From positions 372,001-436,000 of the forward strand of contig CAWBCW010000027.1 of the NCBI GenBank assembly GCA_963787345.1: a stretch of DNA of 64,000 nucleotides, read 5' to 3'. Both the position numbers and the translations under genes were made by a program. The DNA comes from Bacillus_BD sp963787345. GTDB taxonomy: Bacteria; Bacillota; Bacilli; Bacillales; Cytobacillaceae. Positions 52,981 through 60,994 of this stretch are shown here, one piece after another (positions within the stretch are counted from its first letter, which is position 1; the number at the start of each line of letters is the position of its first letter). The notes beneath the pieces are model-generated. The model was not told the DNA's origin. It saw only the letters and a list, made by a program, of their open reading frames with translations, and ran no database searches.

Positions 52981-53418
52981 TTATCCTAAATAAGCATTGA
53001 ACATCCATACGTGTTTTTGCAATCCACCAATAATGGAAAGCAACATATCATTTGTTCCCTCATCATTTGCTTTTTCAGCCATTTCCATAGCTGATTGACA
53101 TTCTCCAATGACAGTTTGAAAATCGGAAATCATTTCACGAACCATGTCTTCTTCCGATTCGTTTCCACTCGCCTCTTTAATAGAGGAAATTTCAAGACAC
53201 TCTTTGATCGTCGAAATCGGTCTTCCACCAATTGTTAAAATTCGTTCTGCCAGTTCATCAATATGGTCATTGGCTTCATTATAAAGCTCTTCAAATTTTT
53301 CATGTAAAACAAAAAAGTGGTGACCTTTCACATGCCAATGATAATGATGTAATTTAACATAAAGAACCATCCAGTTTGCCACTTGTTTGTTCACAGCTTG
53401 AATTAATTCTTGACTCAT
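52981..53418 (-). CDS. dps: Dps-family ferritin-like DNA-protecting protein
   Basis: 145 residues. The interfacial ferroxidase ligands are in HHYHWHVKG and HEKFEELYNEANDHIDELAER. Dps stores iron using hydrogen peroxide and shields DNA in stress. ATG at 53418 after GGGAGGTTG. Corresponds to B. subtilis YtkB (Dps). A regulator site could not be firmly identified upstream. Confidence 0.94.
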   Translation of the reverse strand: MSQELIQAVNKQVANWMVLYVKLHHYHWHVKGHHFFVLHEKFEELYNEANDHIDELAERILTIGGRPISTIKECLEISSIKEASGNESEEDMVREMISDFQTVIGECQSAMEMAEKANDEGTNDMLLSIIGGLQKHVWMFNAYLG

Positions 53419-53590
53419 CTTATCAACCTCCCGTCTTTAAGATCCCCATTTTTAAAAGAAACATCCTACCAAAAATGGATATTTTTGAAGCTTAAACATC
53501 CAATTTAGTCTGAAATCATGATAATATGAGTACTTACAAGGAAACTTTTTTTCATCATGTTAGAATACTAATATAAAGGAGGGATGACCC

Positions 53591-53740
53591 TTGCTTACAA
53601 CGATTATAATCGGTTCTGTAATCATCATCTTTATTGTCCTTATCCTATGTGTTGTAACAACATCGAAAGCCTATCAAGTTAAACATACAATTGATCCACT
53701 CCCCTTAGAAGAAAATAAGGAACAAGAGGAGTCAAAATGA
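53591..53740 (+). CDS. ytzI: YtzI-like small membrane protein
   Basis: 49 residues, TTG start at 53591 with GGAGGGAT 5-6 bases upstream. One membrane helix (IIGSVIIIFIVLILCVV, about residues 6-22) is followed by a polar tail TTSKAYQVKHTIDPLPLEE. The stop overlaps the cls start (ATGA). Size, topology and place next to dps fit YtzI. Function unknown. Confidence 0.8.
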   Translation: MLTTIIIGSVIIIFIVLILCVVTTSKAYQVKHTIDPLPLEENKEQEESK

Positions 53741-55206
53741 CAGATTTTTTACATAATATTGATATTTTAACCCTTTTAGGGACAGTAATTTTATTCTTAA
53801 ATATGATTTTAGCAACGATTGTGATTTTTTTAGAAAAAAGAAATGCTGGATCGACTTGGGCGTGGCTATTGGTTCTATATTTCATACCAATATTAGGTTT
53901 TATTTTATATTTAATTTTAGGCAAAAAACTACCGAAAGGTCATCTATTTAAATGGGAAGATCGGAATAAAATTGGCATTGAAGAAATGATATCCGAACAA
54001 CTTTCCCTTTTCCGCTCAGAGCGGTTTACGCCTTCTAATGAATTAATTCAGTACTATAAAGGCCTCATTTATATGCTTTTAGACAATAATGATGCAATTT
54101 TAACAACAAATAATAGTATTCAAATTTTTACAGATGGAAATCATAAATTCCGGTCTCTTTTTGATGATATTAAAAATGCTCAGGACACCATTCATCTGCA
54201 ATATTATATTTTTAAAAGTGACAATTTAGGCGGGCAGTTGATTCAGCTTTTAACCGAAAAGGCAAAGCAAGGGATAAAGGTTCGAATTCTCTATGATGAT
54301 TTAGGGTCCCGCGGTACACGAAAAAAGCATTTTCGTGATTTAATCGCCGCTGGTGGTGAAGTGGAGGCATTTTTTCCTTCAAGCTTCCCTCTCATTAACT
54401 TTCGCATTAATTATCGAAACCATCGTAAGTTAGTCATTATCGATGGGAGAATTGGCTATGTCGGCGGATTTAATGTGGGAGATGAGTATTTAGGATTGAA
54501 TAAACGATTCGGCTATTGGCGTGATACCCACTTAAGAATGATCGGAAACTCCGTCCATGCAATCCAGACAAGATTTATTCTCGACTGGAATCAAGCTTCC
54601 GAAAGTAACGATATTTCCTATTCAGCTAATTTGTTTCCGACCATTCAATCTTCAGGACAAACAAGTATGCAAATTGTTACAAGTGGACCTGATTCGGAGT
54701 GGGAACATATTAAATATGGATACATTAAAATGATCTCGTATGCACGTGAATCCATTTGGATTCAAACTCCCTATTTCATCCCTGATGCCAGTCTATTAGA
54801 TGCCTTGCGAATTGCTTGTCTGACTGGAAAAGATGTGCGGATTATGATTCCGAACAAACCTGACCACCCTTTTGTGTATTGGGCTACATACTTTCATGTT
54901 GGCGAATTACTAAAGGCTGGAGCCAAAATTTATATTTACGATAATGGTTTTATCCATGCAAAAACAATTATTGTCGATGGAAAATTAGCTTCTGTTGGTA
55001 CAGCTAATATTGATGTGAGAAGTTTTAAATTAAATTTTGAAGTCAATGCTTTTCTTTATGATGAAGAAATTGGTGTTTCATTGACTGAAAGCTTTAACAA
55101 AGATTTGATTGTCTCTACAGAATTAACATTAGATCAATATAAACAGCGATCTTTAAAAATTCGTTTTAAAGAATCAATCTCAAGACTGCTATCCCCAATT
55201 TTATAA
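53737..55206 (+). CDS. cls: Cardiolipin synthase
   Basis: 489 residues. Two N-terminal membrane helices (about 8-32 and 38-60) precede two phospholipase D catalytic motifs: HRKLVIIDG (about residue 229) and HAKTIIVDG (about residue 407). It joins two phosphatidylglycerols to make cardiolipin. Similar in length to B. subtilis ClsA. ATG at 53737 overlaps the ytzI stop and has CAAGAGGAG before it. B. subtilis has luxS and ytkA near here instead. Confidence 0.93.
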   Translation: MTDFLHNIDILTLLGTVILFLNMILATIVIFLEKRNAGSTWAWLLVLYFIPILGFILYLILGKKLPKGHLFKWEDRNKIGIEEMISEQLSLFRSERFTPSNELIQYYKGLIYMLLDNNDAILTTNNSIQIFTDGNHKFRSLFDDIKNAQDTIHLQYYIFKSDNLGGQLIQLLTEKAKQGIKVRILYDDLGSRGTRKKHFRDLIAAGGEVEAFFPSSFPLINFRINYRNHRKLVIIDGRIGYVGGFNVGDEYLGLNKRFGYWRDTHLRMIGNSVHAIQTRFILDWNQASESNDISYSANLFPTIQSSGQTSMQIVTSGPDSEWEHIKYGYIKMISYARESIWIQTPYFIPDASLLDALRIACLTGKDVRIMIPNKPDHPFVYWATYFHVGELLKAGAKIYIYDNGFIHAKTIIVDGKLASVGTANIDVRSFKLNFEVNAFLYDEEIGVSLTESFNKDLIVSTELTLDQYKQRSLKIRFKESISRLLSPIL

Positions 55207-55273
55207 TCATGTTCTTAGACTCTTGTTCCTTAATATGTTACTTTGTAGAAAAGAAATAAAGAAGGAATCATTG

Positions 55274-55534
55274 ATGTTTAAAATCATTTTTGTTGGTCTT
55301 ATACGTTTTTATCAAAAATGTATTTCGCCTTTGAAGCCGCCAACTTGTCGTTTCTATCCAACTTGCTCTCATTATGGACTAGAGTCTGTAAAGCGGTTTG
55401 GTGCTTTAAAAGGTGGATATTTGACGATTAAGCGGATATTAAAATGCAACCCATTTCACCCAGGCGGTATTGATGAAGTACCTGAACATTGGCCTGGTTT
55501 CATTCAAAAACATCATCATAATCATCATTCATAA
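55274..55534 (+). CDS. yidD: Membrane protein insertion efficiency factor YidD (YtjA)
   Basis: 86 residues from the ATG at 55274 (AAGGAATC upstream). IRFYQKCISPLKPPTCRFYP and TCSHYGLESVKRFGALKG are the YidD family core with its conserved cysteines. In other bacteria YidD assists YidC-dependent membrane insertion. The His-rich tail (KHHHNHHS) is a local feature. Likely co-transcribed with cls. Confidence 0.93.
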   Translation: MFKIIFVGLIRFYQKCISPLKPPTCRFYPTCSHYGLESVKRFGALKGGYLTIKRILKCNPFHPGGIDEVPEHWPGFIQKHHHNHHS

Positions 55535-55538
55535 GCAT

Positions 55539-55575
55539 AAAATAGAGAGGTGCTGCCTTCGCACCTCTCTATTTT
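55539..55575. terminator. Bidirectional terminator, yidD/ytiB
   Basis: AAAATAGAGAGGTGC (55539-55553) pairs perfectly with GCACCTCTCTATTTT (55561-55575), followed by ATTTATTTT. Confidence 0.9.
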
Positions 55576-56140
55576 ATTTATTTTCGTATCCGTTGATCAC
55601 TAAATCTAATTTTCCTGTTGATGGATCAATTACTAAGCCATGTACAGGAACATCATTAGGGAGTAGTGGATGGTTTTTAATCACATCAACACTATGGGCA
55701 ACACTATCCTCTACCCGATTAAACCCTTTTAACCAATTTTGAAAGTCGATACCAGAGTACTCAAGCGTATCTAATGTCTCTTGTGAGACACCCCTTTCTT
55801 TCATTAGCTCAATCATTTCATTGGCTTTTAATCCGCCCATCCCGCAATCATGGTGTCCAATCACAAGTACTTCTTCTGCTTGTAACTGATAAAGGGCCAC
55901 TAAAATACTTCTCATTACACTTCCAAATGGATGTGCCATAAGGGCACCAGCATTTTTCACCAATTTAATATCACCATTTCGCGCATTTAATGAGCGTGGT
56001 AGTAATTCAACTAAACGGGTATCCATACAGGTTAAAATCACCATTTTTTTATTTGGAAGTTTGCTTGTTGCATACTTTTCATATTTCTTTTCAGCAACAA
56101 ATTGTTCATTAAATGCTAAAACTTCTTCAAGAATTCTCAT
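55574..56140 (-). CDS. ytiB: Beta-carbonic anhydrase family protein YtiB
   Basis: 188 residues from the ATG at 56140, with GGGGAAGGTG upstream. Zinc ligands are Cys in LTCMDTRL and His-Cys in GHHDCGMGG; the Asp-Arg dyad is in CMDTR. Interconverts CO2 and bicarbonate. An open frame continues 15 codons upstream without a ribosome site. Confidence 0.92.
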   Translation of the reverse strand: MRILEEVLAFNEQFVAEKKYEKYATSKLPNKKMVILTCMDTRLVELLPRSLNARNGDIKLVKNAGALMAHPFGSVMRSILVALYQLQAEEVLVIGHHDCGMGGLKANEMIELMKERGVSQETLDTLEYSGIDFQNWLKGFNRVEDSVAHSVDVIKNHPLLPNDVPVHGLVIDPSTGKLDLVINGYENK

Positions 56141-56262
56141 ATTCGCACCTTCCCCTATAGTAAATATATAAGGTATAGCATACAATTTTTTCTTATATCT
56201 TGCAATTTAAGTTTTTTATATCTTGCAATATTGAAGTTTTTTTTGTATTATTACATAGGTAT

Positions 56263-56281
56263 AATCGTAATGATTCCGAAT
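56263..56281 (+). promoter_or_regulatory. Zur box 1 upstream of znuA
   Basis: TCGTAATGATTCCGA (56265-56279) matches the Zur core TCGTAATGATTACGA at 14 of 15 positions. It overlaps a TATAAT -10 box at 56260-56265, well placed for zinc repression. Confidence 0.8.
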
Positions 56282-56322
56282 TAATATCATAAAAAAAGAA
56301 ACAGATGACCAATTTAAGATTT

Positions 56323-56343
56323 AAATCGTAATGTTTTCGATTT
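56323..56343 (+). promoter_or_regulatory. Zur box 2 upstream of znuA
   Basis: AAATCGTAATG-TTTTCGATTT has perfect AAATCG/CGATTT ends and 13 of 15 core matches. It lies 23 bases before the znuA start. Confidence 0.8.
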
Positions 56344-56366
56344 ATATACATGAGAGGAGATAACCG

Positions 56367-57335
56367 ATGAAAAAGCTATTACCATTCTTAAGCTTCATAC
56401 TTCTAACGAGCATGATTTTGACTGCTTGTGGGGAGGACAAAAAACAAGCTGATACGATTACTAATGATAAAAACATATTAACAGTTTATACAACCATTTA
56501 TCCACTCCAATATTTTACAGAAGAAATTGGTGGGGAGGCTGTACAAGTTGAAACAATTTATCCTCCCGGCGCGGATGAACATACTTTTGATCCATCACAA
56601 AAGGATATGATGGCCTTAGCAGACGCGGATTTATTTTTCTATGTAGGACTTGGCCTCGAAGGTTTTGTTGAGAAGGCAAAGGATTCCCTTAAAAGAGAAG
56701 ATGTAACGCTCGTTTCTACGGGTGATCAATTATTAACGGCAGAAGTTTTTGCTCATGAAGATGATCATTCTGAAGAAGAAGAAACTACACATGATCATGG
56801 TCATAGTCATGGAGATATTGATCCACATGTTTGGATTGACCCTATATATGCAAAAGAAATGGCCAATTCGATAAAAGAAGAGTTAATTGCCCAGTTGCCT
56901 GAAAAAGAAGCAGAATTCACGGAAAATTACGCGGCTTTAGCAGAAAAACTTGATTCGTTAAACGACCAGTTTTCCGAAGTCATCGATAAAGCTAAAACTA
57001 AAGAAATCATTGTCTCTCATGCTGCGTATGGATATTGGGAATCCCGCTATGGATTAGAACAAATCAGTGTCTCAGGGTTATCAACTTCAAGTGAACCTTC
57101 ACAAAAGGATCTTGAAAACATTATAGATACGGCAAATAAACTTAACCTGAACTATATTTTCTTCGAACAAAATGTAAGTTCTAAAATTACAGAAATCGTT
57201 CAAAATGAAATTGATGCGGAGTCACTTGTTCTCCATAATTTATCTACTCGTACAGAGGAGGATATTGAAAAAAAACGTGATTATTTTACCATTATGGAAG
57301 ATAATTTAAAGGCTTTAGAAAAGGGGCTTCAATAA
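56367..57335 (+). CDS. znuA: Zinc ABC transporter substrate-binding lipoprotein ZnuA/AdcA-like
   Basis: 322 residues. Lipobox LTAC, so membrane-attached. The cluster A-I fold shows TIYPLQYFTEEIGG, PPGADEHTFDPS (first His ligand), a His/Asp/Glu-rich loop at about 130-152 (HDHGHSHGDIDPHVWIDP), VSHAAYGYWE and FFEQNVS. ATG at 56367 after AGAGGAGA. No ATPase or permease gene adjoins; those must be elsewhere. Two Zur boxes upstream point to zinc control. Confidence 0.93.
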   Translation: MKKLLPFLSFILLTSMILTACGEDKKQADTITNDKNILTVYTTIYPLQYFTEEIGGEAVQVETIYPPGADEHTFDPSQKDMMALADADLFFYVGLGLEGFVEKAKDSLKREDVTLVSTGDQLLTAEVFAHEDDHSEEEETTHDHGHSHGDIDPHVWIDPIYAKEMANSIKEELIAQLPEKEAEFTENYAALAEKLDSLNDQFSEVIDKAKTKEIIVSHAAYGYWESRYGLEQISVSGLSTSSEPSQKDLENIIDTANKLNLNYIFFEQNVSSKITEIVQNEIDAESLVLHNLSTRTEEDIEKKRDYFTIMEDNLKALEKGLQ

Positions 57336-57392
57336 TTTCCCTTACATTTATTTATTAAATGTTTGAAATCTATATTTTTGCAAGAAAACCTC

Positions 57393-57425
57393 AAAGGGTG
57401 CTAAAAGTTACTTTTAGCACCCTTT
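57393..57425. terminator. Bidirectional terminator, znuA/PepSY gene
   Basis: AAAGGGTGCTAAAAG (57393-57407) pairs perfectly with CTTTTAGCACCCTTT (57411-57425) with a three-base loop. Confidence 0.9.
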
Positions 57426-57433
57426 TACTTTGC

Positions 57434-57976
57434 TTAATCATCCCATTCGACTTCAAGAACATTTCCTGTGACAGCATCTATTTCAACTTCTGCTTCTCCA
57501 CGGTCTGTTCTTAACTCAACTTCATATATAAGGAATCCGTCATCTTTATCTCTTTCAATTTCTTTCATTTTTCCATTTACCGTTTGTTCTGCAATTGCTA
57601 TCGCATCAGCTTGTGAGATAATATTTTGGACATTTCCGTTTGCAGGATATACTCGGTCGTCGTCATCATCATCACGATCAATGTGATAGATTTCACCTGT
57701 ATAAGCATCGAGATATACATCATAATCATCGTCATAATTCTCAATTTCTACTTCGTAAATAACTTTGTTATTTTTCTTTTCCAACTCAATACTTTCCACA
57801 ATGCCATCAACTTCTTGAAGAGCAATCTTTTCAGCTTCATTTGTACTTAACATTACTTTGCCATTACTAGTTTTCGCTGCTCCATTTCCAGCGTCGTTAT
57901 TAGCGGCACCAACAGCAAATGTTCCTCCAAAAATGAGTGCAGCCCCTAAAGTACCGATAATTATTTTTTTCTTCAT
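57434..57976 (-). CDS. Exported protein with two PepSY domains
   Basis: 180 residues from the ATG at 57976, with GGGGGAGGAAAG upstream. Signal peptide MKKKIIIGTLGAALIFGGTF with AVGAA as a likely cleavage region. Two PepSY repeats: EAEKIALQEVDGIVES… to DVYLDAYTGEIYHIDRD, and QADAIAIAEQTVNGKMKEIE to AEVEIDAVTGNVLEVEWDD. A DRDDDDDDR acidic patch joins them. Similar to YkoI-type proteins beside YkoGH. Function unknown, possibly metal or protease related. Confidence 0.88.
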   Translation of the reverse strand: MKKKIIIGTLGAALIFGGTFAVGAANNDAGNGAAKTSNGKVMLSTNEAEKIALQEVDGIVESIELEKKNNKVIYEVEIENYDDDYDVYLDAYTGEIYHIDRDDDDDDRVYPANGNVQNIISQADAIAIAEQTVNGKMKEIERDKDDGFLIYEVELRTDRGEAEVEIDAVTGNVLEVEWDD

Positions 57977-58104
57977 CTTTCCTCCCCCTTTTCTCATTCT
58001 TCTTTTCCTTACAAGTTAACTATAACCTTCTAAGATGAGAACATGGAGAAAGGAGGGTTAGAAAATGATTAGAATTATTAAATTACTTCTTATTTTATAG
58101 AATT

Positions 58105-58695
58105 CTAATCATCATCGTCGTCATCATCCCAAGTAAAGGAATGAACTTCACCTGTAATCGCATTTATTTCTACCGTTGCCTCTCTTCCATCATTGCCTTC
58201 CACTTCGACTAGAAAATATACGACCCCATTAATACTTTCAACATCAATATCATCGACCGTACCTGGAACTTGTTCTAGTGCAATCGCAGTCGCCTCTGCC
58301 TCAGTCAATATCGTCTGTGTCTTTTCATCTTGATCGTTTTCTTTTTTCGGCTCTTCGTTTATTCCTTGCGGATCTGGTAATAGCTGATCATTATCAGCTA
58401 CATTGTTATCCCGCGCCTCTACTCGCTTTAAAGAAGAAATCTCTCCAGTCTTAGCATTAATTTGCAACTCGTATAAACCAGTCTCACGCTTCAACTGGAT
58501 GACATAATCATCGGCTTCCTGCTTAATCTCTTGAACAAGACCTGAGTAGCGCTGTTGAGCAATCAGCTTTGCTTCTTGTTCTGTCAACTCGCTTGCGGCT
58601 GAGCTCCCAGGTGTAAACACTCTTGAGAGTAGAATAAAAAGAATTATTACAACTACAGCCCCTCCGCCTATAGATAACCAAACCTTTCGTTTCAC
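58105..58695 (-). CDS. Membrane-anchored PepSY protein with poly-Asp tail
   Basis: 196 residues from a GTG at 58695 with GAGGTGAGG 5 bases upstream; the upstream open frame has no ribosome site. One N-terminal membrane helix (LSIGGGAVVVIILFILLSRV). Two PepSY domains are separated by an acidic, Pro/Lys/Glu-rich linker (about 95-125): KLIAQQRYSGLVQEIKQ…INAKTGEISSL and ATAIALEQVPGTVDDIDVE…INAITGEVHSF. It ends WDDDDDDD. Precedes the PepSY gene above and follows the two-component genes; all four face the same way. Confidence 0.88.
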   Translation of the reverse strand: MKRKVWLSIGGGAVVVIILFILLSRVFTPGSSAASELTEQEAKLIAQQRYSGLVQEIKQEADDYVIQLKRETGLYELQINAKTGEISSLKRVEARDNNVADNDQLLPDPQGINEEPKKENDQDEKTQTILTEAEATAIALEQVPGTVDDIDVESINGVVYFLVEVEGNDGREATVEINAITGEVHSFTWDDDDDDD

Positions 58696-58759
58696 AGAAT
58701 CCTCACCTCGCTTTTTTTCTTTATTATGCATGATAAAAATGAGAATTTGCTGAGAATCC

Positions 58760-58925
58760 CATATCAAATTTGCCCGCCGAATTTGATACGAGATATAATA
58801 CCTAAAAAAAGTCTAGGCAACCACCGAATCAGAAAATCTTTTGGCATTCATCCCCACTTACAGAAGTGGTGGATCTCTATATCTTTCGCAAGCTTCTGTG
58901 CAAAAGCAGTTGCTAAATGAAGTTA
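58760..58925 (+). repeat. Structured dispersed repeat, copy E (divergent)
   Basis: Keeps the left AAATTTGCCCGCC-GAATTTGA palindrome, CATTCATCCCCACTTACAGA with AAGTGGTGGAT (matching the inner hairpin of copy A), and the right end GCTAAATGAAGTTAA. The middle is diverged. It lies between the PepSY gene and the kinase stop. Confidence 0.65.
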
Positions 58926-58927
58926 AA

Positions 58928-60283
58928 TTAGTCTAGAGATGGTAATTCCATCGTAACCGTCGTACCGACACCTTCTATACTATCCAGAGTAATGTCTGCA
59001 TTCATAGCCACTGCAATTTCCTTTGCTAATGAAAGCCCTAATCCTGATCCACCCATTTTTCTACTTCGAGCTTTATCCACTCGATAAAAACGATCGAATA
59101 TTTTTGGTAAATCTTGCTTTGGAATTCCAATTCCACGATCAATTACTCGCACAAAAGAATTAGTATCCTTTTTCCCAACTTCTACCGTAATGACATCGTC
59201 ACTATATTTCCTAGCATTATCTAATATAATAAATGTGAGCTGCTTTAACTTTTGATCATCTGCTAATGCTTCAATTTTTTCTTCAAACAATTGAAAATCA
59301 ACTTTTCGATGATATGCATTTTCAAAAACTTTAATCGTTTGTTGGACATGTGTGACTAGATCAATCTTTTCTACTTTAATCTTCCACTCTTCTTCATGTT
59401 TAGCTAATAACAACAGCTGTTCAATCATATCCTTCATTCGTATCGACTCTGAATGAATCGCTTCAACGGATTCGTTGAAAAGTTGAGGCTCCTTCAACCC
59501 TCGTCGTTTCAGCAAACTAGAATAGCTCTCTATAATCGTGAGCGGAGTTCTCAGCTCATGAGAGGCATTGGAGACAAATTGTTCCTGCTTTTCAAAGTTG
59601 GTTTCAAGAAGCTCCATCATATGATTAAACGTTTCACCCATTTCATGCAGTTCATCTTTTGAATCATCATTTAGCTCGATTCTTTTAAAATCACCATTTT
59701 TACGAATATCTGTCATCGTTTCAATTAAAGAAGTAATTGGTTTTGTAATCACATTACTTAATAACCAGCTCGATATAATAACTGGAATCATCACGATAAT
59801 TGTGACAATCATTAATACTAACCTTAAAATAGAGAGATCATCCATGGCTCTTTGAATACTCTTTACGACTTGAAGATTACCAACCTCACCATCTGCCATA
59901 ATAATCGGCAGGGAAACGAAGGAATAATGCTTTCCTTCAAACTCCATTTTTTCAACCTTCTCATTCAAAAAAAACTGCACTGTTCTTTTACTAAGGTTCT
60001 TTTCTGAAAGGGACGTTACAGAGGAGAGCGGCTTGTCATTTGATTGAACCATTTGGATCATTCCATCAACAGGCAAATAAGCGCGAAGCAAAGTATCCGT
60101 TGTAATGGTGCCTAGTGATTCATTAAACCCCTCAACTATTCTTTCAGCTTCCTCTTTCGATTCGGAGATTTCACGGTCCACTAATAAATGACTAAAAACC
60201 ATGTATACCGCAATATTACTAATGATGAAAAGGGCAATAAATAAGAAGGTTGTAGAGAAATTGATTTTATTCCGGAGCTTCAT
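58928..60283 (-). CDS. Sensor histidine kinase (YkoH-like)
   Basis: 451 residues. TM1 about 10-32, an extracellular sensor region to about 150, TM2 about 151-176, HAMP, then the HisKA box VSNASHELRTPLTIIESYSS with phospho-acceptor His242, and HATPase boxes DNARKY (N), DRGIGIPKQD (G1) and GGSGLGLSLAKEI (G2). Start ATG at 60283 overlaps the regulator stop by four bases. Paired with PepSY genes as YkoH is with YkoI in B. subtilis. The signal is unknown. Confidence 0.9.
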   Translation of the reverse strand: MKLRNKINFSTTFLFIALFIISNIAVYMVFSHLLVDREISESKEEAERIVEGFNESLGTITTDTLLRAYLPVDGMIQMVQSNDKPLSSVTSLSEKNLSKRTVQFFLNEKVEKMEFEGKHYSFVSLPIIMADGEVGNLQVVKSIQRAMDDLSILRLVLMIVTIIVMIPVIISSWLLSNVITKPITSLIETMTDIRKNGDFKRIELNDDSKDELHEMGETFNHMMELLETNFEKQEQFVSNASHELRTPLTIIESYSSLLKRRGLKEPQLFNESVEAIHSESIRMKDMIEQLLLLAKHEEEWKIKVEKIDLVTHVQQTIKVFENAYHRKVDFQLFEEKIEALADDQKLKQLTFIILDNARKYSDDVITVEVGKKDTNSFVRVIDRGIGIPKQDLPKIFDRFYRVDKARSRKMGGSGLGLSLAKEIAVAMNADITLDSIEGVGTTVTMELPSLD

Positions 60284-60978
60284 TTTCCTTCCCTCAACAC
60301 ATAACCGACTCCTCTTACTGTGTGAATAAGCGGTTCCATCTCTGAAAGATCAATTTTCTTACGAATATAGCGGATATATACATCCACAACATTCGTGTCG
60401 CCGTAATAGTCATACCCCCAAACACTCTCAATGATTTGTTCGCGGTTTAAAACAAGTTGTTTGTTTTTCAATAAATAAACGAGTAAATCAAATTCACGTG
60501 GTGTCAGCTCAATATCATGGTCTCCTCTTGTAACTTGACGCGTTTGTTCATTCACTTTCAAATCAGCTAAATAAAGGGTCTCCTCTTCATTTGACTGGGC
60601 TGATGGCATAGGTTTGCTACGTAAAGCCGCTCTAATCCGCGCAAATAATTCTTCAATCTGAAACGGCTTTGTGATATAATCATTTGCTCCTAGGTCTAGC
60701 CCAGATACTTTGTCTTCAACAGAGCTTTTAGCTGTTAGCAGAATGACCGGGGTTAATGCATCTTGCCCACGAATACGTCGCAATAACTCAATCCCACTAA
60801 TGCCTGGAAGCATGACATCTAATAGGATTAAATCCCATTGTCGGCTTTGATATAACTGAAATGCCTCTAAACCATCGGCTGCTTTCCCTACTTCATAACC
60901 TTCATATTCAAGCTCCAGCTCCAGCAAACGTAAAATTTTTTCTTCATCTTCAACGACTAGGATCGATTGTTTCCCCAT
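60280..60978 (-). CDS. OmpR-family response regulator (YkoG-like)
   Basis: 232 residues from the ATG at 60978, with GGAGGGGT about 9 bases upstream; a longer frame overlaps menE. Receiver domain with acidic pocket EDEE, phospho-acceptor Asp54 in LILLDVMLPG and Lys in DYITKPF. C-terminal winged helix: LTPREFDLLVYLLKNKQLVL and YIRYIRKKID. The natural targets are probably the two PepSY genes downstream. Confidence 0.9.
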   Translation of the reverse strand: MGKQSILVVEDEEKILRLLELELEYEGYEVGKAADGLEAFQLYQSRQWDLILLDVMLPGISGIELLRRIRGQDALTPVILLTAKSSVEDKVSGLDLGANDYITKPFQIEELFARIRAALRSKPMPSAQSNEEETLYLADLKVNEQTRQVTRGDHDIELTPREFDLLVYLLKNKQLVLNREQIIESVWGYDYYGDTNVVDVYIRYIRKKIDLSEMEPLIHTVRGVGYVLREGK

Positions 60979-60994
60979 CCGTTCGTACCCCTCC

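Noticed and set aside
53430..53560. PerR or SigB site before dps
   Set aside because: Only partial matches with wrong spacing.
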